Assembly: GCA_046760445.1 (NCBI GenBank)
Contig: JBHIEE010000055.1
Coordinates: forward strand, 1 to 18,048
Direction: 5' to 3'
DNA length: 18,048 bases
DNA from: JBHIEE01 sp046760445
Lineage (GTDB): Bacteria; Acidobacteriota; Aminicenantia; JdFR-78
In this document: positions 12,360 through 18,048 of the stretch, in pieces
Numbering within the stretch: the first letter of the stretch is position 1
Layout: every line of letters begins with the position of its first letter
Notes under the pieces: generated by a model
The model's database searches: none
What the model saw: the letters and a program-made list of their open reading frames with translations, nothing else
Told to the model about the DNA's origin: nothing
Position numbers and translations under genes: made by a program

Positions 12360-14636
12360 TTATCCTAAATATCCCAACCCCTTTAACTGCTCTTTGATCC
12401 TTTCATCTGTTTCATCTGGTAATTCATCAGTATATTCATAATTAATAGAAACATCATACTCTTTAATTTTAGAAAATTTCGATAATTTTTTGTCTTTCTT
12501 ATTTAAGACATTCACCATAATTTTGCCTTTCATATAATCCGTTACTGGGTACCCTAACGAATGCAACATTGTTGGCATTATATCTAAAGTGGTATAAGGA
12601 TTAATGAATTTTGTTCTCTTTAAAAAATCAAAAATAGAGTTAATTATTTTCCTATTTGAGACACCTTGTAAGTAAGATAAACCTATTGAAATAGGATTAT
12701 CAATAACTAAAGCAGATAAAATTTTTCTTTTAAAAGCTGGACCTGACATTATAACCACTCCTCCTGGGTCGTGATTGCCGGAACTACCTTCAACAAATTT
12801 TAATAACCTTTTTAAGGGAGTTTTTCTTTCATTTACAATTAACAACTCATTGTTTAATTTCCGAAGTAAAGAAGTTTGCTCAACTAATATATCTATACCA
12901 TTATTATCAACTTTTTGAACCTGCCCAAAAATCTTTTTTCCTTTTGATGTTCGGATGTTTTTGAAAATATTGATAATCCTATCTCTTTCCTCTTCAAATT
13001 CGTATTCTTCAATTATTCCGTTTTCTTCCCGTTTCTTAACATTTAATGAAAAAGCAAACTTCGTATTCCAGATTGTTGGATCACTCAGATAAGCCTTTGT
13101 TTTTGAAAAGTTTATCGTTTTAGAGCTATTTTGAAATTTTAATAATCCCATTGTCTCCAGCAATTCATTTCCATCCACATAAAAAAATGGCATTGCTCTC
13201 GGTTTTGCTCCATGATCTGAAATAATTACTACATTAGTATTTCTATCAATCTTGCTAATAATATTTCCGATAATCTTATCAACTTTGATCCAAGTTTCAT
13301 CTATCGCGTTTTTATATTGTTGAATCTTCAACTTATCTATACTCCATCCATTTCTCTTAAACTTTTCAGGTTCTCGGTATTGCCAGAACTTATGCATGAC
13401 TCCATCAGTCACATGAGTATAAAAAATAAATAAATCATGATCGTAATTATCTAATAAATATTTCGTTAATTTGTCTAAAGATTCAATCTCATTATTTATT
13501 TCTCTTAACCATTTTTCTTCTTTATTTTCATTTTCTCTGTCAACAGAATTCCCAATTAATTGAGAAACTCTACTATGCAGTTGTTCTGGATAAATAATGC
13601 CCTTATTTTTTTTATCAGTCAGCATTGAGACTATATAGCCATTTACCTCTTCTGCAGGATAGGAAATTATCCAGTTTAAGACCCCCACTTTTTTGGGGAA
13701 TGAACTTAAGATGTTCCATAGAGCGGGTTTTCTCCTATGAAGACTTTTAAATAGAACCGGCTCAGTTTTTCCTTTTTGATGGAATACAAAGCCTTCTATA
13801 CCATGATCATTAACAGTTGCCCCGGTGATAATTGTAGTCCATATAGCTGGAGATAATCTCTTACCATAGCAATCTAAATAGCCGTATGCACCCTTTTGTA
13901 TAATTCTATTAATATTCGGAAGTTTATTCTTTCTTATGAGAGGGTTTAATATTTTCCAGTCAGCAGCATCTAATCCTATTAAAAATAATTTACTATTATT
14001 AGAAGAAATGTTTTGGGTTATATCACTTTTAATTTTTGATAAATCTGTATTAAAAAGAATTATTATAACTATTACTATAAAAACTGAAAAGCTAATAAAG
14101 CTTGGCATTATCATTCTTATAATGTAAGGGGATATAGTTCTAATAATGAAAAATGTTGCTCCTAAAATTATACTGAATGTAGCAAATATTTTAACTATAT
14201 TTTCCTTTAAAGTTATTCTGTACGAAACACCTGATGGATTTTTTTTCAAGATCCGCCAAATTAACCAGGTCAGACAAGTATATCCACCCATACATATTGT
14301 TAAGATAATGGATAATGATAACAAAGGAGTATAATTCAATCCAAAAAATCCTAATGTAGAAACTATCCTATCAATCACCAAAGAAATAATTGCAAAAATA
14401 AATGTAAAAAAAGCTAAAGAATAAACAATTTTCAAAGAAATAAATGTTAAAGAACTTGATACTTCATTAATTTGGCGATCATTTAAAATTATACTTAAAA
14501 TAATAACATACATTGAAGAAATCACCCCTATCAGGAGAGATTCGTTTTTAAAAGGAGAAAAGGAGAAAAACAAAACAAGAGGAAAAGTAATTAATAGAAA
14601 ATTTATTAAGTATTTTAGGTAAATCTTATGATACAT
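12360..14636 (-). CDS. Membrane-anchored alkaline-phosphatase-superfamily (type I phosphodiesterase) protein
   Basis: The 758-residue protein has six or so membrane segments (about 10-27, 35-52, 66-88, 103-128, 147-165, 172-196), then a catalytic domain of the type I phosphodiesterase/nucleotide pyrophosphatase group. Metal and catalytic residues are recognisable: Asp223 in LFLIGLDAADW, the nucleophile in LSPAIWTTIITG (Ser262 or Thr267), Asp411 and His415 in HVTDGVMHKFW, Asp474-His475 in VVIISDHGAKP, and His622 in GNHDPGGVV. The C-terminus has the ERIKEQLKGLGYLG ending often seen in this group. It may hydrolyse or transfer a phospho-group on a lipid or glycan; the substrate is not deducible, nor is the side of the membrane certain. 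The gene starts 7 bp after the GT2 stop and uses an AAGGAG inside the GT2 end, so the two are coupled. Confidence 0.88.
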   Translation of the reverse strand: MYHKIYLKYLINFLLITFPLVLFFSFSPFKNESLLIGVISSMYVIILSIILNDRQINEVSSSLTFISLKIVYSLAFFTFIFAIISLVIDRIVSTLGFFGLNYTPLLSLSIILTICMGGYTCLTWLIWRILKKNPSGVSYRITLKENIVKIFATFSIILGATFFIIRTISPYIIRMIMPSFISFSVFIVIVIIILFNTDLSKIKSDITQNISSNNSKLFLIGLDAADWKILNPLIRKNKLPNINRIIQKGAYGYLDCYGKRLSPAIWTTIITGATVNDHGIEGFVFHQKGKTEPVLFKSLHRRKPALWNILSSFPKKVGVLNWIISYPAEEVNGYIVSMLTDKKNKGIIYPEQLHSRVSQLIGNSVDRENENKEEKWLREINNEIESLDKLTKYLLDNYDHDLFIFYTHVTDGVMHKFWQYREPEKFKRNGWSIDKLKIQQYKNAIDETWIKVDKIIGNIISKIDRNTNVVIISDHGAKPRAMPFFYVDGNELLETMGLLKFQNSSKTINFSKTKAYLSDPTIWNTKFAFSLNVKKREENGIIEEYEFEEERDRIINIFKNIRTSKGKKIFGQVQKVDNNGIDILVEQTSLLRKLNNELLIVNERKTPLKRLLKFVEGSSGNHDPGGVVIMSGPAFKRKILSALVIDNPISIGLSYLQGVSNRKIINSIFDFLKRTKFINPYTTLDIMPTMLHSLGYPVTDYMKGKIMVNVLNKKDKKLSKFSKIKEYDVSINYEYTDELPDETDERIKEQLKGLGYLG

Positions 14637-14643
14637 CTCTCTA

Positions 14644-15522
14644 TTAGCTCCTTCTCCAAAATCTCATTCGCTTTTTTTGATGTTCCCGGATAAAGCTTAT
14701 CAACTGTGGATCATCAATTGGTTTTATACCCTTTATTTTGTAGTAAAAAAATCCTAATATCATTACTAATCCACCTATGATATAAGGTTTATCAATTATC
14801 ATTCGTCTAAGGCATCTTCCAATCATAAATAAAGGGTGATAGCCCATTTTACATGCACTTATTGCACCTCTAAGACGTCCTCTTAGAATTCCTCCAACAG
14901 AACCCATTGGTCTATAATGAATAACTCTAAGTTCTCGAAAACTTCTTGTTTTCCATCCTCTCATCTGGGCTTTCATCTCATCAATTCCGTCCCAGCCTAA
15001 AGTGGATAATAGTCCTCCAATTTCTTCAAAGCACTCTTTTCTATAAGTTTTTACACAGCCTCTCACATGATGCGCTGGAAAGACATGAGGTCTAAGATTA
15101 TTTTTAACAAAATCATAAACGTATCCTCCTGCAATTCCTAATTTAGAATTACTATAAAACTTTTCGAATAATTTTTCAAAGTAATCCCTTTCAAAAGAAA
15201 GATCACCATCTAATTTTACAATAAAATCATAATTTAAATTTTTAATGATGTTATATCCTACATAAAAAGCTTCTATAACTCCAGAACCTCCTTTTCTACA
15301 CCCTCTATCTGGTAAATTTGTTAATTTTATCCAAGTATATTCAGAGAGATATGTTCTAACTATATCTTCAGTTTTATCTCTCGAACCATCATTAACAATA
15401 ACCCAAGTAATTGGTTGTACTGTTTGGGAAATGACAGAATGGATAGTTCTCTCAATGAATTTTTCTTCATTTCGAACAGGTGAAATAATTATATATTTAA
15501 CTTCTTTAGTTTTTTTATCCAT
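14644..15522 (-). CDS. GT2-family glycosyltransferase
   Basis: This inverting GT-A transferase probably adds a sugar to the lipid-linked EPS unit at the cytoplasmic face. Residues 10-45 form the nucleotide-sugar fold (YIIISPVRNEEKFI, VIVNDGSRD with Asp45). The metal-binding DGD is at 105-107 in KLDGDLSF. Acceptor-side text follows (RGCVKTYRKECFEEIGG, GWDGIDEMKAQMRGW). A hydrophobic segment near 242-262 may anchor it to the membrane. The length of 292 is normal. There is no Shine-Dalgarno, and a TTGAAA/TATATT promoter ends 13 bp before the ATG, so the transcript is likely near-leaderless. It is the first gene of the leftward operon. Confidence 0.93.
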   Translation of the reverse strand: MDKKTKEVKYIIISPVRNEEKFIERTIHSVISQTVQPITWVIVNDGSRDKTEDIVRTYLSEYTWIKLTNLPDRGCRKGGSGVIEAFYVGYNIIKNLNYDFIVKLDGDLSFERDYFEKLFEKFYSNSKLGIAGGYVYDFVKNNLRPHVFPAHHVRGCVKTYRKECFEEIGGLLSTLGWDGIDEMKAQMRGWKTRSFRELRVIHYRPMGSVGGILRGRLRGAISACKMGYHPLFMIGRCLRRMIIDKPYIIGGLVMILGFFYYKIKGIKPIDDPQLISFIREHQKKRMRFWRRS

Positions 15523-15535
15523 TTTTTAAGAAAGT

Positions 15536-15564
15536 AATATACTAAACTTTAATCGTTTTTTCAA
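15536..15564 (-). promoter_or_regulatory. Promoter of the GT2-phosphatase-WecG operon
   Basis: Reading leftward, TTGAAA (plus-strand TTTCAA, 15559-15564) and TATATT (plus-strand AATATA, 15536-15541) are 17 bp apart. Only 13 bp separate the -10 box from the ATG at 15522. Confidence 0.55.
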
Positions 15565-15651
15565 ATAAACTTAGCTTCACCAACTGTATAAATTACCTAA
15601 TAAGTTACTGGAATGGAGAAATAGATATTTTTGGAAAGCCTAAACAACCTA

Positions 15652-15680
15652 TTGACAAAATTTCCTCTAATAGTTATATT
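15652..15680 (+). promoter_or_regulatory. Promoter of the third small secreted protein gene
   Basis: A perfect TTGACA (15652-15657) and TATATT (15675-15680) are separated by 17 bp. The expected leader is about 105 bases and consists mostly of the block shared with member 1. It faces away from the GT2 operon promoter. Confidence 0.7.
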
Positions 15681-15699
15681 ATAAGAAAAAAAATTTATG

Positions 15700-15795
15700 T
15701 GAAGGGAGGGATAAAGGCGATAAGTGTGAAAGAGTAAAGGTTAAGGTTTTTTAGGGCTATTGGAAAATTTAAAAACAAGAAAGGAGGAAAAAATG
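15700..15795 (+). promoter_or_regulatory. Conserved leader block, copy 2
   Basis: This is the counterpart of 10296-10391. Shared pieces run from GAAGG through GATAAA, AAAGAG, GGTTA, TTTTAGG and GGAAAATTTAAAAA to the ribosome binding site AAGGAGG (15781-15787) and ATGAG. The equivalent of the strong copy-1 Shine-Dalgarno is altered (GGGAGGGAT). The upstream reading frame is not kept open from an ATG; a TTG at 15760 reads LENLKTRKEEK in frame into the gene. The RNA sequence therefore looks more conserved than any one peptide. Confidence 0.55.
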
Positions 15796-16287
15796 AGAAA
15801 AACATTATTAATAGTCTTAAGCACGGTTTGTTTATTTGTTTTTTCAGCAGTAGTTAGTCAAGCAGCAGAGATAATGATTCCAGGAACGGCTTTTAAGCCT
15901 TATGATGAAACAGTTCAATTTGTTATTGCTAACTCTGAGGTTTATGTCAAATCAGGATCATCACAAAGAAGCATGTATGCCCCCGTATTTGGTTTGCCTC
16001 ACAATGAAAGAGTTCATAAAGTAGTAGTATATTTCTCAAGGTATGTAACAACCAATGTCTCCGTTTATCTTAAGCGCAAGAATATGTACACTCGAACTGT
16101 GCAAACAATGGCAACAATCACTATTGCTGGTCCTATGGGTGATGGATATTCCTATACTTCTACTATCTACACTCCTGTAATAAGCAACAGTGGATATGGA
16201 TATTATATTTACGTTAACTTTCCAAGCGGTGCCGGGACGAATTTCAAGATACATGGCGTTAAGATAGTTACTAAAACTTCATCATAA
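15793..16287 (+). CDS. Small secreted family protein, member 3
   Basis: This 164-residue protein starts at the ATG at 15793, after AAGGAGG. An upstream in-frame TTG at 15760 would only add a charged stub before the signal peptide, so I reject it. The Sec signal covers about 1-24 (TLLIVLSTVCLFVFSAVVSQ core, cleavage near QAAE). The mature domain has EIMIPGTAFKPY, MYAPVFGLPHNERVHKVVVYF, KRKNMYT, YTPVISNSGYGYYIYVNFP and KIHGVKIVTK. It matches members 1 and 2 along the whole length, so the three are paralogs. It has its own consensus-like promoter and a leader shared with member 1. Extracellular or surface location is predicted; function unknown. Confidence 0.85.
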   Translation: MRKTLLIVLSTVCLFVFSAVVSQAAEIMIPGTAFKPYDETVQFVIANSEVYVKSGSSQRSMYAPVFGLPHNERVHKVVVYFSRYVTTNVSVYLKRKNMYTRTVQTMATITIAGPMGDGYSYTSTIYTPVISNSGYGYYIYVNFPSGAGTNFKIHGVKIVTKTSS

Positions 16288-16610
16288 TGTGTAAATTTTG
16301 AAAAAATAATTCCTTCTAAAGTTGAATTGAAATCTATGTAATTTTCGATACTGATAACATAAACATTAATTTCTAAAAGTGGTTTTTACATAATATATGA
16401 TTCATAAATAAAAAGACATTCCTTTCTCAAGGTAAAACGGCGCTCCGTTTAATAGAAAATTAAAAATTTTTTATTAAAAAATTTTTCTTGAAGGGGGAAA
16501 AATTTGGTGTTTTTTCAGTCTTATTTAATGGAGGAAGAATGCATTAAGCTTTTGAGTGAAATTAAAAATGATTGAATTTTATTCTCTTTATTAAATTTAA
16601 AGAGGGTAAG
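16288..16610. other. Gap with two hairpins, no gene
   Basis: After member 3 lie a small hairpin (AAACGG 16435-16440, CCGTTT 16445-16450) and an AT-only hairpin (16462-16472 with 16476-16486, 11-bp arms, loop ATT). Either could end transcription, though neither has a classic U-tract. Near 16529 a GGAGG precedes ATG-CAT-TAA, a two-codon frame. I see no promoter I would defend for the pseudogene that follows. Confidence 0.5.
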
Positions 16611-17016
16611 ATGAGAAAAATGTTTTTAGTTTTAGGTATTGTTTCGTTATTTTTCTTTTAGCTCAAGTGAGTCAAGCAGGAGTATTAATGATTCCTGCAG
16701 CTGATTTTAGAGCTATAGAGGGTTCTTATCTTGTTAATGATGGAAGTACTATATATATAATACGGGATGGGGGGATAATTACTTTTATGCTCCTGTTTAC
16801 TTGCCTCAGGGTGCAAGAGTACAAAAAGTAGTACTTTACTATTTAGATGATGGAATATATTCTATTACAGCTACTCTTCTTCGTCGGAATTGTTATACAA
16901 ATACCAGACAGTCAATGGCTGAAATCACGACTATAGGCACTGCCTCTAATTGGAGAGTTAAAAGCACTCATTACATTTACACTCCTATAATAGATATGAA
17001 CGGATATTCCTATTAA
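16611..17016 (+). pseudogene. Decayed fourth member of the small secreted family
   Basis: The ATG after GAGGGTAAG opens a signal peptide (MRKMFLVLGIVSLFFF) that stops at TAG (16659-16661). The family sequence resumes one frame over at 16658 (LAQVSQAGVLMIPAADF). It shifts again in the ACTATATATATAATACGGG stretch (16747-16766) to continue as GWGDNYFYAPVYLPQGARVQKVVLYY. Both shifts equal loss of one base, one beside T-runs and one in a TA microsatellite. The frame ends early at IYTPIIDMNGYSY (stop 17014-17016), so the roughly 30 C-terminal residues with the GVKI motif are missing. Three lesions argue for true decay over sequencing error. It converges with the methyltransferase at 17027. Confidence 0.85.
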
Positions 17017-17026
17017 ATTATAATTC

Positions 17027-17701
17027 TTATTTAATGCAGAGAAAATAATTAGAAGGGAAAAGCACATCTCCTAATTTCATTTTAATTATGCTATTAATGA
17101 GCCACTTATGTCGATTGTATTTGATTCTAAAATAATCCTTTCTGACAGAATAAACCTGGGAGAAATATTTTTCTAACTCTCGACGAAGAAACTCTTCTAC
17201 GAATCCAGCGTGAGCTCCTTTTTCATTCTCAAATTCTCCTTTAATTCTATATTTCCAATCAATAATATTATTCTTTATTTTGTCCCAAAATGTAACTCTA
17301 TCTGTGCCAAGAGAACCTAATAATCTATGTTTATTAGGAACTCCTATGTAACAAACTCCTCCTTTTTTGAGAATTCTCTTAATTTCAGAAAGTGCTTTAT
17401 GATAATTGAGAATATGCTCAAGAACATGATAACAGTAAACTGCATCAAAACTTTCATCTTTGAAAGATAGATTTTCTGAGTTATTTTGACAGAAATTAAC
17501 TTTTTTATTACTTATTTTAATAAAGTTGAATTCGATATCTACACCAATTATTTTACATAGCAACTGGTTAGCTAACTCTTCTGATTCCTGTCCATTACCA
17601 CACCCTAAATTAAGTATTGTCTGAAAAGAAAGCTGACCTCTTTTTTGTTGACATCGTTTACCTATATCGTGGAAAGCCTTTACTTCAATATAAAAACTCA
17701 C
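17027..17701 (-). CDS. Class I SAM-dependent methyltransferase (Methyltransf_11 type)
   Basis: This 224-residue protein has all standard motifs: motif I LNLGCGNG (30-37), acidic Asp55 in IIGVDIEF, NSENLSFKDESFDAVYCYHVLEH (74-96) and LKKGGVCYIGVPN (111-123). Such genes in EPS clusters often methylate sugars or lipid-linked intermediates; the substrate is not readable. The start is GTG (17699-17701) with GGAGG 6 bp upstream. It follows the glycosyltransferase by 11 bp, so the two form a leftward operon. The C-terminal region (about 150-224) is basic and unassigned. Confidence 0.9.
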   Translation of the reverse strand: MSFYIEVKAFHDIGKRCQQKRGQLSFQTILNLGCGNGQESEELANQLLCKIIGVDIEFNFIKISNKKVNFCQNNSENLSFKDESFDAVYCYHVLEHILNYHKALSEIKRILKKGGVCYIGVPNKHRLLGSLGTDRVTFWDKIKNNIIDWKYRIKGEFENEKGAHAGFVEEFLRRELEKYFSQVYSVRKDYFRIKYNRHKWLINSIIKMKLGDVLFPSNYFLCIK

Positions 17702-17712
17702 TTCTTCCTCCT

Positions 17713-18048
17713 CTATTTTGTAATTACTCTCGTTTTACTTTTAACCTTATCGATAAGATCAAACCATTCTTTTTCAAACTTTTCAACTGTAAATTCTTTT
17801 GCAAAATTATAACCATTTCTTGCTAATCTCTCTGAGTTATTTATAGCGTACTCAACCAGTTCAGGAAGTTTTGAAAAATCCTCACAGATTATCTGCCTAC
17901 CTCCTTCGAGTAATTCTCGCATACCTCCTTTTCCAGAGCCAATAACTGGTGTTCTACATAGCATAGCTTCATGAGCTGTTCTATTCCAACCTTCTAAAAA
18001 TTTTGACATAGTTAAAACCACTGAAGAGCTCTTAAGTAATAACAAATA
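17713..18048 (-). CDS. GT-B glycosyltransferase (GT4-like), C-terminal part, cut by window edge
   Basis: The reading frame is open to the edge of the window, so about 110 C-terminal residues are seen and the N-terminal acceptor domain is missing. Family marks are WNRTAHEAMLCRTPVIGSGKGGMRELL, the EAMxxGxPVIGS-type nucleotide-diphosphate-sugar loop with the conserved Glu, followed by a helix-rich tail ending FTVEKFEKEWFDLIDKV. The sugar and acceptor are unknown. It lies directly upstream of the methyltransferase in the same operon. Confidence 0.85.
   Translation of the reverse strand, partial: YLLLLKSSSVVLTMSKFLEGWNRTAHEAMLCRTPVIGSGKGGMRELLEGGRQIICEDFSKLPELVEYAINNSERLARNGYNFAKEFTVEKFEKEWFDLIDKVKSKTRVITK

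Noticed and set aside
15681..15792. Known riboswitch (for example cyclic di-GMP) in the shared leader
   Set aside because: I looked for the conserved GEMM-type core and other familiar riboswitch cores and found none. The leader may still be a novel element, reported as a finding.
15760..15792. Upstream TTG start for secreted member 3
   Set aside because: It would add a highly charged stub before the signal peptide. The ATG at 15793 has an ideal AAGGAGG and matches the starts of the paralogs.

Overview
The window is AT-rich bacterial DNA with no RNA genes and no CRISPR array that I can see. Lipoprotein and Sec signal peptides, a CsgG-type outer-membrane lipoprotein, a bactofilin, a SpoIVB-S55-type secreted protein and a long exopolysaccharide (EPS) gene set point to a diderm bacterium. 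Intergenic repeats of the 'GTCGATGGACGATA' and 'GGAAATTAGAAATT' kinds are, in my experience, common in little-cultivated candidate phyla. I cannot name the phylum from sequence alone.

Layout. Positions 1-742 carry efp (elongation factor P) with its promoter. Positions 767-4708 hold a leftward two-gene unit: a permuted S55-type protein followed by a beta-propeller protein. A divergent promoter pair around a perfect 8-bp inverted repeat separates it from a rightward bactofilin and a small methyltransferase (4845-6022). A CsgG-like lipoprotein (6070-6813, leftward) is divergent from a full-length polyprenyl-phosphate sugar-1-phosphate transferase (6919-8343). Then comes an accessory stretch: a vapBC toxin-antitoxin pair with promoter and operator-like repeats, an orphan C-terminal fragment of a second sugar transferase, and about 800 bp of stacked repeats and hairpins.

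Positions 10389-17016 contain four members of one family of small secreted, probably beta-sandwich proteins, all rightward. Three are intact (10389-10880, 11031-11513, 15793-16287) and one is decayed (16611-17016). Between the second and third lies a leftward EPS operon: GT2 glycosyltransferase, then a membrane-anchored alkaline-phosphatase-superfamily protein, then a WecG/TagA/CpsF transferase. The right end (17027-18048) continues the EPS theme with a methyltransferase and the C-terminal part of a GT-B glycosyltransferase, both leftward.

How the parts may fit. The sugar transferase would load the first sugar phosphate onto the lipid carrier. The WecG-type enzyme, GT2, GT-B enzyme and methyltransferase would extend and decorate the glycan. 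The phosphatase-superfamily enzyme may modify it or a related phospho-compound. The small secreted proteins sit inside this locus and may be a proteinaceous partner of the extracellular polymer; that is inference. The best candidate for something undescribed is this family together with the leader shared by its first and third members. One leader copy carries a near-perfect anti-16S Shine-Dalgarno followed directly by a start-stop codon pair and a short upstream ORF.
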